Shown piece after piece: positions 12,123-23,823 of a stretch of 64,000 bases of DNA (position 1 is the first letter of the stretch; each line of letters begins with the position of its first letter). This DNA is from Camarhynchus parvulus (Eukaryota; Chordata; Aves; Passeriformes; Thraupidae): positions 55,241,994 to 55,305,993 of the forward strand of contig NC_044571.1 of the NCBI RefSeq assembly GCF_901933205.1, written 5' to 3'. The notes beneath the pieces were generated by a model that did no database searches, was not told the origin of the DNA, and was given only the letters and a program-made list of their open reading frames with translations. A program made the translations under genes and the position numbers.

Positions 12123-13329
12123 TAAATATTTTTGGTTTTCTCATATTATGTTGTGTCAGATATTATGTTGCATGATTATATCTTTGGCATTATGCTGCAG
12201 TTAAACTCAGGTTGAGACCTTGTTTTTCTTTATATGTCCCTAATGCAAAGTGGGTTTTGATACTTTTACATAGTTCGATATCACCAAATAGGTTGAAATA
12301 CAGCTGTTCTTTTTCCTTGTGTTCATACAAGACCTTGAAAAAATAGAAACTCTCTTTTCTTCGTGGAAGGGAAGAGTGACAAAGTGAGAAGGAAGCTGTA
12401 ATCCATAATTATTCTGTTAGTTACAGGATAATTTCTTCAACTGTACATGTTTTTGGTTTTTCAGCCTTGGAAATGGACAGAATTAATCATGGTTACAGAA
12501 AAGTTAAGATTCTTTTTCTTTTGGAAATGCTTCAAAACTTCATTCCAGATTTGGTTTTTTTGGTGTGTGTTAAAACCATGCTTTTCTTAACCTGGGTTAT
12601 AGAAGGAGAAACCGTTGCTTTTCCAGTATATTAACATTACACATGTAGGTTTTTGCAACAGAAAAACAGCATTTTATTAGTAAAGTTCCATACTGATGCT
12701 GTATATTTAAAGTAGCATGCCAAACATTTTAAGAAGAAAGTAAAATAGACTCTTTCTTTATAAATATTGTAACTGAGTATGAAAAGAATGGTATGTGATG
12801 ATTAAGAGCATAAACCAGGCTTCATATATAGATGTGCTTAAAATTCTCTGAGTGCTTCTTAAATACCATACTCTGTTGTACTGTAAAACAAACAAAAAAA
12901 AAAGTACTATTTCTTTTATATGTAATTTTATTAAAGGATTTAGCACCTCCTTTTCATTACTCTCCGCCTATTTTGGTAGGGATAAATGCAATTCATTCAG
13001 GATATCTGTGAACAGAATAAACCCCCACTCCTTGTAGCTTTTTTGTTTCTGAACTAAAAAATATCTCTTAGGAAGAAAATTTCATTAGAAAAGAAATCCA
13101 AATTTAATTAATTTCATTTTCTTCCTAACTGCATTCCCATTGGAGGTGAGGTACTTAATAGAAAACTATCCTGTTTACCTTCATGTCCTTTCCAATTTTC
13201 AACCCAGCTAAGCTTTGGTATTCCTAACTCATTATTTTTTCTCCCTTGTCAAGAATTCCTTTTAAAATTTAAGCTCAATTTGGAATTCCCTGTTTATACC
13301 AGCTGGCCTGCCTTAGTTTCTGTGCTTTC
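12123..13329. other. Unique AT-rich sequence, no gene seen
   Basis: No recognisable gene or repeat family. Overlapping 61-62-codon frames on opposite strands at 12758-13037 have no domain features. Confidence 0.5.
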
Positions 13330-14105
13330 TTCTTGTGCTCTGAAGAGGTCAGTCACAAAGATTATCCAGTTCTCTCAGGCCCCCCTCAGGGCAGTGTCCC
13401 ATGCTATCCTCTCATTCAACAAACCACAGTCTGCTCTTTCAGATTTCATGGTTATGACTCTAACACATCTTGGTCACTCCTCTCCACAATCTCTGTTAAC
13501 CAAGGCTGCTGTAAACATAACTTATTCAGATAGTTTTTCCCCTTTTTGAGCAGCAACAACAGGTCCAGGAGAAAATCCCCTCTATACAGCTCAGAAGCAT
13601 CTGCATCAATTACCACTAACACAGACCAGAAATTTCCTAGATTATTTGTAATCAATTATACTACACATTCTGCACCAGTCCAGGTGGCTGAAATCCTCCA
13701 TGAATACCAAATCTTGTGAATGTGGGGTTTCTTCCTGTTGTCTTCAGAAGGCTTCATCTACTTCCTTAGGCATAGTTGGTACTTGTCTTGGCACCCTACC
13801 TGTCCTCTGACTCTTACCTACAAACTCTTGAAAGTCTCATGACCTTTCCCTAGCAAAAACCCCTTGCATTCCAACCACGTGTTTACATCTCACACTGCCC
13901 CCTTACCCACCTCAGCTGTCTTTTCTAAAGCTCCCCTCTGCATCTATCACAATGTTTTGTAATCCCAGTGATGTAATCTCAGCAGCTGCACGTTGACTTT
14001 TAATTCCCATTGTTTGTTTCTGATGCAGTGGGCTCCAGTATTGTAAATACATGCATTGCTCAGCCATATCTAGGTCTGCTTCATCAGCTTATGAAAACAA
14101 ACACA
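13330..14105 (-). mobile_element. Probable CR1 ORF2 endonuclease-region remnant, minus strand
   Basis: Plus-strand landmarks such as 'CTGCACCAGTCCAGGTGGCT', 'CTTGTGAATGTGGGGTTTCT', 'AGAAGGCTTCATCTACTTCC' and, near 13940-14040, a 'GTAATCTCAGCAGCTGCACG' then 'CCCATTGTTTGTTTCTGATG' block read, in reverse complement, like the endonuclease-encoding 5' half of CR1 ORF2. That order is consistent over about 500 bases; the part at 13330-13560 matches more loosely. No open frame survives. CR1 copies are normally 5'-truncated, so a piece from this region without the adjoining 3' half points to an old, longer insertion later broken up. Family recognition is from memory. Confidence 0.6.
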
Positions 14106-15358
14106 TTTTCTACTCATGGCCTATCCGGTCTTAAATGTCATCTTGACTCAAATTTTCTGCAGAAAACTACTTTGTCTCAGTTCTTCACTTCGGAGCATTT
14201 TCTTCTCTCACCATTGCATATAAAGTCATACAGAAAAGTAAAATATATCTCCATGGTCACGACTACTTCATTAATTCATTTTTTGCTCATGAAAAATAAG
14301 TGTATTTATTCTAGATATTGTGGGAGGCTTAAGCTCTTAGATTTTTTGGACCTGGTTTTATTTCCATGTAGTTATACTTAAGGACATTGAGGTATGTGTT
14401 TGGTTTTATTTACATATCAATTTTAAATAGATTTACAGTGTTTGGCATTTCCATTTTAATGTACATCTGGCTTTATACAGTAATTTACTTATTCCAGAAG
14501 AAGAGATATACTACCACAAAACCAAAAAAAACAACAACAAAAAAATTCAGATTCAAAAATATTGAGGCAAATTTAACACTGAAATAGATACACAATTATG
14601 TGTCTTTGAGAAACATTCTAAAATAAAGAGGCTATTGAGAATATCCACAAATGAAAAAGAAAGTTTATGACTGTTATTAAAAGTCATATTAAACAGCTAT
14701 TCTTCTTGTAGCTTAATCAAAACATACTATAATTGAAGAACTGAATTACAAATCTTTTTCAGTTGCTAAACAGAGACAATTTGAATAGGTACAATTTAGT
14801 TACCAGCTTGCTCTAAAACCCATCAGCCAGTAGAAAATTTCCTAGTGTGTCCTAGAGTCCTCAAGGATGACGTCAAAGAGCAAAGTCTGCCATGAAAAAT
14901 TATTCAAAAATGTGTTTAACTAAACACGCCTTTGACATAAATTTACCATGAACTTAGTTGTATCAAGTTAGATTTTATTAATAAAATTTAAACTGTGGAC
15001 AATATAAGAATTATTGTGGCTTTTATAAAATTAATCCTTTTTATTAAGAGAAAACACACTATTTACCTTTTCTAATAGAAAGAATGGGCCTCATAAAATA
15101 CACGGACAATTAAGGACAGAAATAATCTCCATCAGTATTTCTCTTTTATTGCTGTACCTCCTGGCTTTTCAGTAGATTTAACATCTTTGTTTAGAGTTCT
15201 TTCAATGCCCAGAAAATGTCTATTCAAATTGAAGATGCTGTCCATTATTGTCCATGGTAAATGTATTTAAAGTGCTAGTAGTAGCTTTGGGAAATGCTTT
15301 TGTATCCTGTTGCCAACTGTTTCTATTTTCTGTTGACAGTGGTGTGTGTTGTAGTAAG
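14106..15358. other. Unique AT-rich sequence, no gene seen
   Basis: AT-rich; a 123-codon plus-strand frame begins inside the CR1 remnant at 14010 and runs out to 14381 without domain features. Nothing else recognised. Confidence 0.5.
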
Positions 15359-16033
15359 TGTCTTGGTTTGGAAAGACAGGAGTCTGCTAAGGAAGGCAGG
15401 AGCCTCCCCTGAAACTGAGAATGTAAACCCTCCCCACCCCTCCGAATTGCTATAATTTTAAATTAAGGGGCTCTCAGGCAAAGATATGGGAGCAGGCAAT
15501 AACAGTTCTTTAATAGGGAAGAAATAAAAAGGATAAAATAAACAATACAGTCCACTGGAACAACACTGACAGAGTCAGAACCCAACCTGACACCCTGTGG
15601 GTCCAGGTGTTGGTGGCAGTCCGATTGAAAATGTGGCTGCAGTCCTCTGAAGTATGAGGTGTGGTTCTGTTGGAGCAAGGGGAATCTGTAGAGAAGAATG
15701 TAGTCTTCCTCTGAAGATCCAGGAGGAAAAGGCAGCTGCTGTTCCTCTGGGGAATCTCGTGGAGAACAAAACTGAACTGCAATTTCAGAATCGCAGAGTA
15801 TATGGGGTAGCAGTGCTTGGCTCCTCCCTCTGGGCGGAGCATCTCACAATGGGATGTTATAGTTCTTATCAGTCATGCACCGATATTCAATAGGCTGTTA
15901 TCAGCGGAGGTCCCCTCCCGAGGAAGGTGTGAATGTGGTCATTCAAAGAGAGAGATAAGGCAAACTGCTCACTTGACAAGGTAATAAGCCATACAGATGG
16001 TAATGGAAAACATCTTGCATGCAATCTTCAACA
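15359..16033 (-). mobile_element. Solo LTR of an avian endogenous retrovirus (family 1), with target-site duplication
   Basis: A 675-bp LTR. On the plus strand it begins TGTCTTGGTTTGGAAAGACA at 15359 and ends CTTCAACA at 16033, so both ends fit the TG...CA rule. It is flanked by the direct repeat GTAAG (15354-15358 and 16034-16038). Minus-strand transcription is indicated by an ATTAAA polyadenylation-type signal (15509-15514) followed by a region I recognise as the R-U5 of a common passerine ERV LTR, and by a weak TATA-like site near 15799-15805. No retroviral gene lies on either side, so it is a solo LTR left by LTR-LTR recombination. The 64-111-codon frames in it are not genes. Class (ERV-K or ERV-L) is not decided; the 5-bp duplication argues mildly against ERV-K, which usually makes 6. 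Confidence 0.92.
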
Positions 16034-16477
16034 GTAAGACACAAGGAAAATTTCTAGGTTTTGTCTAAGAACAGGACTGACATCTTCTACCTCCTCTGTC
16101 AAGTCTGCCCATCTATAACACTTTCACACTTAAACATTTGGGCTCTTTCTTCTGTAAAGGTCTCTATTGTTTTTAGTGGGAATGAAAACTCTATCATGGA
16201 TACAGAGACAAAGCTTTGAATGTCATTCATTCCCTTGCTGCAACTCTGTTAGGTAGAAAAAAAAATTCTTTATAAGGAAAGAAGTTCTAGAGGACCAGAT
16301 GGCTTCTTAGATAAACCTTGACAGGCCAGAAGGATGTGCTAGTTCTTCCTAAAATAAAAGCTCAAGAAAGTTTAAATTAAAAAAAGCCAAACCTCATATG
16401 ACAGCATAGGCTGAAAACCAGCAGACTTGGATAGAAGTTTGCATTAAAAAAGGCCAAATGATCCTGGCAGACAAAAA
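16034..16477. other. Spacer between solo LTR and CR1, nothing recognised
   Basis: Starts with the second GTAAG copy. No retroviral primer-binding site or coding remnant is visible next to the LTR. Otherwise AT-rich. Confidence 0.5.
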
Positions 16478-17025
16478 AATTGGACGTGATTCAAAAGTGG
16501 ACTCTTGCAGCAATGAAGGCCAACCAAACAGAAGGATGTATTAGTGATAGCATAACCACAATGAGTTGAGGAATTGATTGCTACCCTTTGTTTGTGAATT
16601 ATAACCCTGCATCTAGAGTACTGTATCCAGCTTAGGTTTCCCAGTTTAAGAAAGACAATGAGATGTTTGACCAGAATTAGTAAAGAGTCAACAGGATAAT
16701 TAGGGGGCTAGAGAACATGACATTCAAGAAGAAACTACAGGAGGAAAATTTCTTCAGCCTGAGGAAAAGGCTAAAGACCAGCCTAATTACAGTCTTTATC
16801 TACCAAATGGGAGCCTACATGCCAAACAGACCCAGAGGGTTCTCACAGGTGCAAAGTGAAAAGATCAGAGGAATCCAGCTGCAATACGCAATATTCCAAT
16901 TATGTATTTACCATTTAATTATTTTCTTCTGTGATAGCCAAGTGCCTCAGTTGTTATCCTTGGATATATTTGAAATTCTACTGGACACAATCCAGAGGTA
17001 TCCATTAGGTCTTGAACTTTCAGGT
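16478..17025 (+). mobile_element. Old CR1 LINE fragment
   Basis: Divergent but ordered CR1 landmarks: 'CTTGCAGCAATGAAGGCCAA', 'CATCTAGAGTACTGTATCCAG', 'GTTTAAGAAAGACAATGAGA', 'TTCTTCAGCCTGAGGAAAAG', 'GTTATCCTTGGATATATTTG'. The 3' repeat tail is not present, so the copy is truncated at both ends. The 103-codon frame at 16717-17028 lies wholly within it and is a decayed LINE reading frame. Confidence 0.8.
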
Positions 17026-17617
17026 TAGATCAGACTTCAGTTTTGGTCATTTGCTTTGTAAGATGTTATTCTGTTATCATACGTTAAAAGAAAAATTCTT
17101 CAGTATAATTGTATTATTTTTACAGAAATAATGAAAAAATGCCTTCTCTGAGATACTTAAAATATCTAATTAGGGCACTTACTATTCAAATGCTATGATT
17201 TTCTTTGTGTGTAAACATGCAGAACCCCTTACAACAGAAATGTACCTATTAAAACATCCAGATTGGTACTTTTTTAAACATACTTTCACTTCCACAAATA
17301 ATTTTTAACACATACTTAACATGTGTTCACAATTTCTTCAGTTATGTCCTTTGAGCACTAACTCAAACAATCTAATTACAACTGTTTAATGCCCAAACCA
17401 TGTGAATTTCTAAAATCAGGATATTTTTTTACTCTTCATGTTTCAGATAGAAAGTTTTTTTTTTTAAATTTATTTCAACAAGGACTTCATTGTGGCTACA
17501 GAAGCTTCGTAAGGTATTATCATCAAATTAATGAAAATCATTAGAGATTGATCTTTCAACATCAAAACATTAACACTCACAAATTTCAGTGGTCAAAACA
17601 CATTATTTTTTATAGTC
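17026..17617. other. AT-rich spacer
   Basis: No gene or named repeat. A T-run sits near 17456-17465. Confidence 0.5.
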
Positions 17618-18216
17618 TGTAATAGTTTGACATTGGCCAAATGTCAGGCACCCATGAAAGCCACTCACTCACCCTCCCCTGCAACAGCAGGGCAGAAGAG
17701 AGAAAAATTTAATGAAGGGTTCATTAGTTCAGATAAGGACCAGAATAAAACACTCTAAGGGCAAAATAGGCTCAAAGTAAAGGTACAAAGTGAATTTATT
17801 GCTAAGAAAATCAGAGAAGGTTAATGACAAATAAAGTGAGACCTTAAAAACAACTTTTTCCCCTGACGCCTCCCTCCCTACCGACAGCACAGGGAGACAA
17901 GGCATGGGGGTTTTGGTCAGTAGGTTACCCAAGGATTTGTTGTTTCCCTCATATGTTCTCACTTCCTCCTCCTCCTCTCTTGCTGGAATTCAAATTGCAC
18001 CACCATTTTGTATTGATTTTCCTCTTAAATATGTTATCACAGAGGTCTTACCAGCACCTCTAATTGACCCAGCCTCAGCCAGCAGCATATCCATCTTCAG
18101 AGCCATCATAGATCGGTTCTGCCAGACATGGTGGAAGCTTCCAGCAGCTTCTCACAGAGTCCACCCCTGTGCCCACCCCCACCACCACAAACCAGGCCAT
18201 GCAAAATCAGCGCACA
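17618..18216 (-). mobile_element. ERV LTR (family 2, copy A), complete ends, internally shortened
   Basis: On the minus strand it begins TGTGCGCTGATTTTGCATGG at 18216 and ends AAACTATTACA at 17618, matching the TG...CA ends of an avian LTR family of which two more copies occur here (29371-29988 minus, 39354-40072 plus). A TATA-like TATTTAAG lies at 18024-18032 and an AATAAA polyadenylation signal at 17795-17800 on the minus strand, in proper order. Compared with the other copies, it lacks the several-hundred-base middle block rich in GCTGGAGCAG-type units. Flanking trinucleotides GTC match, but no convincing 5-6-bp target duplication is seen. The frames at 17729-17962 and 17904-18248 are LTR by-products. 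Confidence 0.85.
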
Positions 18217-20224
18217 GTCAATGTGTTAGATATTTACATTTTCTTTAATAAGATTCACAAGGCTGTAACTAGCAGCTAGCTAAAGTTATATTGCTTGTAC
18301 AATCAAATCAGGCTAAAACGACATATATGTGAAAGATATACAGCCTTTTTCCACGCACTTTCAGTACCTCAGAAGCCATATTGCTCTCAACAGTATAAAC
18401 TATATCTATATAAATATGAACATTATCATTAGCTTTGGATGATATCTACTTTAAATGCATACAACAGTTAAAATGATCCAAAAACACTGGGTCAAGTGTA
18501 TCAACTTTGACAAATTTGGAAATATTTATTTGTAAGAAATAAATGTGTGCATGCAAATAAGCTTCATCTGTGTTTTCTCCAATTTTATACTCAAATATCT
18601 TCATGATCAAGCTTGAAACATTCAATGTTTTCGCTAATTTTACATCTGATACCAGACCAATTGTTGGGCAAATGGATTAAATTTTATAAAGAGCTCCACA
18701 GTAATATTCATCACCTAGCATGTTCTTAGCCATTAATGTTTTATTCCACTAATCAAACACTTGTCAGCTGTGCAGTAATGAAACAGCCAGTCTCAGGATG
18801 AAGGCAGATGCAATACTTCAATAGATTCCCTTTGTAGTTTCTTGGGATTACTAATTTATATGTCCAAATCATTTGCTTTTGTCTCTTGGATTAACCAGTC
18901 AAGCAAACCCTATATTCTTCAGTTTGGTATGTATTCATGCAAACAAACACACACACATATATATCTGTTAAATATATACATGATGGTGAATATCTATTTT
19001 CTAATGGATAAAAAGAAAAGGTGAGGAGACAGAGTAAAAAGAAGAGGAAGTGTAAATAAGGAATGCTTGTGAATATATTCACACTGAAATTAAAATGTTA
19101 CTAGGAAATTTGACATTTAGGTAGAAAGGTGTCAGTGAAGAGAAGAAATCAAATATTTAAAAGCAATGCACTTTTATTTTGGTTTAATGGGATCAGTGAA
19201 TTAGATTGAAAGAAAGTGAATTTCTTTCTGGATCTTTATCACAGCAATATCAGAATAGTGGAGCTTTGTAACTTGTAATCTTCAAAAGCTCATCTTGTAC
19301 TCTGTCTGACTGCACTAACTGGTTACATGGGGTCATGTCTCCTTTGCTTTGCCTTAAAATTCACCATAGCATAGAGGAACTAAGAAAGATCCAAAGGAAG
19401 ACTAGACATGGTGACACCCTGATGAAGAATCTCTGAATATATTTGCCTTAAACTCATAATAACATTGAAAGTTTTTCAGAGTAACAAAAAATTGTGTTTT
19501 GGTCCATTTCTATGAGCAAATGGACTGTTTGTTAATGCCTGCTCTTAAGAGTAGAAAACCATGAAACACTCAGACTTTAAATACTTCAGTAGTTCAAATT
19601 ATTGCCTTGACATAGGTATCAGAACATCTGGTAAATCATGTTAAGTACAGCCACAAGTATGTTTTTTCTCTTTATACCTTTATTAATTTTTTCTTGACTG
19701 CACTTTTCCAGCAGTAGGTTCATGTTCACAAAAAATATGGAATTTTGCATCTCATCTAATGTCAGTAGTTTAGCTCCCACATTCTACTAAGCCACTAGTT
19801 AATATGTATTATTTTTCTCCTGTTACTGCTATTTATATGAAAAATAAAAATAAATTCTAAAAACCCCTAAAAATTCATTGCCTACCATAAATTATTTGTT
19901 TAACTATGTTTCCTAAATTCTTAAACTTTTAATTGCTGGAGACTATGAAATTAAATGTGGCAGAACAATGTTTGCAGCTGCACTTAAGTACTTGTACATT
20001 TAAATCTCAGTGTCTTTGAAAAGAATTAAGGCAAAGGACAAATGTGTTAACCAGGCAAGGATTGGTTTTATTCTGCAATGTATGACATCCTCTACTTATT
20101 CAATGTTAATTTACCTTATATAAGCAAGGTCTGTTTTCTACTTTTGATCTGAATTAGACAGAAATTTCTTTGTTTCATAGTGCGAGAGGTCAATTGTTGA
20201 AATGGGCTGATTTGAAAGGTAATA
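18217..20224. other. Unique AT-rich sequence, no gene seen
   Basis: No gene recognised. It contains an AC/AT microsatellite (18941-18965). A region at 19320-19440 vaguely recalls repeat DNA but cannot be assigned. Confidence 0.5.
18941..18965. repeat. AC/AT dinucleotide microsatellite
   Basis: AAACAAACACACACACATAT then ATATC: a short compound (AC)n(AT)n repeat. Confidence 0.85.
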
Positions 20225-20390
20225 GAATTGTTATCCTTTGAGATATTCAAGACTCTTGGTTACGACCCTGAGAACTTCATCAAACTTTGAAGCTGGTTGC
20301 AACTTTGATTTTGGCTCCATTTAAAGCACATATGGACTGGACAACCTCTAGAGGACGTTTCCAATCAAAATTATTGTAAGATTCTATGAA
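20225..20390 (+). mobile_element. CR1 3' end fragment, old
   Basis: 'CTTTGAGATATTCAAGACTC', 'GACCCTGAGAACTTCATCAA' and 'TGGACTGGACAACCTCTAGAG' follow the last 160 bases of older CR1 subfamilies, and the piece closes with a tail-like 'AAGATTCTATGAATT'. Divergent from the younger copies in the window. Confidence 0.78.
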
Positions 20391-20859
20391 TTTGATGGAC
20401 TGAATTATCTCCAAGTAGTGCATCACCCTTCTTGTAATCAAGAATGCCAGATAATGACATTTTATCAGTTTCCTTTTCTTATTTCCTTATCTTGACAGAA
20501 GCTGTTAAAGAAAAAGAAAACTCCATTGGAAAACAAGTTTGCACAAAGCCACAAACTGATCTTGAAAAATAGGAAAATAGGATCAGTAAGAGTAGAATTC
20601 CAAAAAGCAAAGCAAGAAATTACATCTAGTCTAATTTGCAGTAGACTAAGATTTTTGAAATTAAATAGATTCTTCATTTTACCCGAGTATTGCAAGATGA
20701 GTAGAAAACAAATTTCTACTAAAAATTGCTACAAAAGAATACACCAGTTGTGTGTAGGTCACACAGTAGAAAATTTTGGTAATGAAGGTAGATCCGACAA
20801 TTTTTTCACCATACCCTAGATGGTTTACTAAAATTAATATTTTAATCATGTTATGGGAA

Positions 20860-20917
20860 GAAAAAAAACAAAATAAAAAATAAAATAAAAAATAAACTAA
20901 TAAAATAAAATAAAATA
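20860..20917. repeat. AAAAT-type A-rich simple repeat
   Basis: Nearly pure A/T run of AAAAT and AAAAAT units with one C (ACAAAAT) and a CTAAT break. Confidence 0.85.
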
Positions 20918-22374
20918 TTTGTTGTGAGATTAAAAGTTATAAAGTTCTAATATGTGAAATGTCATGACAACAATCGATGGACTAATGAAGCACATTTAAA
21001 TTTCTGTGAATATAAAACAGTTCTAAAATTGGGAAGATCAAATTATTATTAGACACTCAATATATATAAATAGCTAAGGAAAAAGATTAAATAGTTCTTA
21101 TAGAAATCAAGATTGAAAAATCTATTAACTTTGAAACATGAGCATGGAAGAAAAAATATTAGATCTGTCAAGATTCAGGAAAATAATAATTTTCTTGAGT
21201 GGAATGTCAGAAATTAAATTAGCCCAAAAATCTTCTTTCTGCCTTAAAATTAATTACAGATCTTAAAAAATTAGTGAGCTTTTAACTATCTTCCTATGGT
21301 AGAAATTATTGATAAACATTTAAAAAATCATGGTTGCATCGTTTTGGTATCAAAAATACATTTGATGTATTCTTGTAATTTTTAATGCCAAAAAATTAAG
21401 AATAAAATTTAAAAAAATAACTTTAAAGAGATCTGTGTTAAATTTTGTTCTTGCAATTTCAGCTATTTGCTATAGACTAAGAAACAATAGTGCATTTCAG
21501 TCATACCATATAGTTGCATGGAAACAAAAGAGGAAATGTTGCATTGCACACTAAAATTTCTTTCTCCTCCTTCTCTTTCTTCATTATATGAGATCTCTTT
21601 AATACATTTATACTGCTAAATTTCTGTGGAAATATTGCCTCAAACAAACACACAGAAGTGTTGCTTCCAACCATAGGTCTGACCTTTTAATGTTTAGGTT
21701 AACCACTGCTTTTCTCCTTCATCATTTGCAATAATTTCACTCTAGTCTAGGGTTTGGCTTTTTAGGAGTTTACGAATGTGGAGTACACAAATTAAAAACA
21801 GACTGCTTTTTCGTGTTATTTGTATCTCATTCAATACTTCTCCAACTGACAGCTTCATTTATAAACCTGCCAGAAACTGATGGGTATCATTAAATACATG
21901 ATTCTACGTTGCTAAATCGTAACAAAGATTATGTGGTTTGACACTAATCTTTGACTTTGTACTTCTACTTTTATCTAAATCCATCTTGATTTCTAATTAG
22001 TGTCTGAGAATGTAGAACTTGTGCTTGGGCTTAAGGACATATCTGAACAAGATTTAAGTTTGTTTCTGTTCTTCATTTTTCACAAAAGGAATAAGTGGCT
22101 GAATATAATTAAGATTTGTTGCAATATGCATGACTATCAGGAGCTCTTGTACTTCATTTAATTGAATTATAAAACTACTTGTGAGAGAAAACACAAAACT
22201 GAAACCAAAGGCTATTTTTCTTTTTGTGATAGCTTCCTTGAGAGCAAGTATACTGAGGTCAAGTAAAAGGAACTTTCTTTCAGATAATGGGGCATTACTG
22301 TGGAGAAAATATTCTGAAGAGAAAAGCCCTTAATCTAAATGTGGCCATTTGTGCACAGGCTTTATATTTTAAAA

Positions 22375-22467
22375 ATACTACTACTGCTACTACAGCTACT
22401 ACTACTAATTATTATTATTTTTATTATTTTATTGTATTTTATTATATTTTATTTTTATTATTTCAAT
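22375..22467. repeat. Compound TAC / TTA / TTTTA microsatellite
   Basis: Begins as TACTACTACTGCTACTACAG, passes into TTATTATTATT and then TTTTA-type units. Its translation gives Thr-rich then Tyr/Phe-rich low-complexity peptide. Confidence 0.88.
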
Positions 22468-23035
22468 TTACCATCAGGTCCAAATTAAATGATGCAGCAA
22501 ATGACTGGAGAATAGGTGAAGAAATAACAGTTGCTTCTCTCTGCAATGAAGCAATATATTTAATAAAGAAATTATTTTCTTATTTGGGTTTAATGAGAAA
22601 AAACTCTTTGCACATATTGCACTTTAATTATTTTGAATTGACGTTAATTAAAACAGCAGTTAGGCTCCTTCCTGAGAGCAGTTAAGCTCTGAGGAGGTGA
22701 CCGTGTGTCCATGTTGGGGAGGAGGTGCATTATCAGGCAGGATTTGTGTCTCTGATTCCCAGACAAACTAGACTGTAAGACCTGATGGATTTCATGACAA
22801 CCCATCTTTCTGTCATACACTGAGATTTGCAAGTCTCATCCATGAACAGGAGGTGCTTCAGATCTCACTTGACAAGGTTTCAGACTCCAGCCCATGCTGA
22901 GCATTCCAAACTGGGAAGTTTTTTCCTACCCTGCAAAGTAAAGAAAAACATGGAAATGCAGGAGAGATATCTTTCTGATACAAGAACGCATTCCATATTT
23001 TAAAAAAATTAACTTTGAATTACAGATGATAACAG

Positions 23036-23069
23036 AACTTTTATTCTATTTTAAAATAGAATAAAAGTT
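23036..23069. repeat. Perfect 34-bp palindrome without spacer
   Basis: AACTTTTATTCTATTTT (23036-23052) is immediately followed by its exact reverse complement (23053-23069). Flanks extend the symmetry imperfectly (GATAACAG on the left, AGTTATAA on the right). It could extrude as a cruciform. No gene context; function unknown. Confidence 0.95.
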
Positions 23070-23823
23070 AGTTATAAGCATTTATAATTCAGAGACGATA
23101 ATTCTTATTAAGAAGTAACTGAATATATGTATTTCAAATAGTTCTGGCTCCTGGAGATGATGGTTAGTACTGATATTCTTCTATTTCCTACATCTTGGGA
23201 TAAAAGAAACTATATTCTCTTTTCCACTGTTATTAAGAACAAGATCCAGAAGATTTTTTCTTTTAACTCTGATTGTCACAAAACTGCTTTCCTGGTAATA
23301 GAGTTGTTTTGATCATATTTCTAGTACTACAAGCCCTTATCTTACAGAACAAGAAATGTAAACAACAACATAAGGTTCTGTATGGTTTACATGCAGAATT
23401 GCTTTCTTCTGTCACCTGCCTATGAATCTGAGACAGTGTGCCACATACTGAAGTTGCTCTTCAAGAATGAATGCATTTCCCACTTTGCTAGTTTCTCTTG
23501 TCAGTGGGAAATTAATTTCACTGTTCTTATTTGGAAAGTTATCAAATTAGTTATTCCAGGTATCAGGACATTATAAAAGCACTTCCTGTTTTACGTTAAA
23601 AAGCTGATAAAATATAGTACTTGGAGTGTTAATTTGTATTTGAGTTGCCAAGAACTCCTACTCAGGAGTCTGAAGCACAGTATATGAACCCTTTTAAGAA
23701 AAATAACTGGTTTTGCCATCACTGGATGGCAATTAACTTCAGAGCAGCCCCTATGCGCAGTGGTGACATGGCTGCAAGATCTCTGTTATTTCATTCTCTT
23801 ACAAAACAAAGCATTTAAAGGTG

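Larger units (their letters stand above)
20391..23823. other. 3.4 kb of AT-rich sequence, no gene seen
   Basis: Very AT-rich around 20.8-21.6 kb. Holds an AAAAT-type repeat, a TAC/TTA compound microsatellite and a perfect palindrome (separate entries). The 22670-22930 stretch is GC-richer than its surroundings and unexplained. The 132-codon frame at 22287-22685 is largely a translation of the microsatellite and is not a gene. Confidence 0.5.

Noticed and set aside
16034..16477. Internal retroviral sequence next to the LTR at 15359-16033
   Set aside because: The target duplication immediately follows the LTR and no primer-binding site or coding remnant is seen, so it is a solo LTR.
19320..19440. 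Possible old repeat fragment
   Set aside because: Vague similarity to the CR1 3' region could not be supported by ordered landmarks.
22287..22685. 132-codon frame as a protein gene
   Set aside because: Its central part is the translation of a TAC/TTA microsatellite (Thr then Tyr/Phe runs), with no domain on either side.
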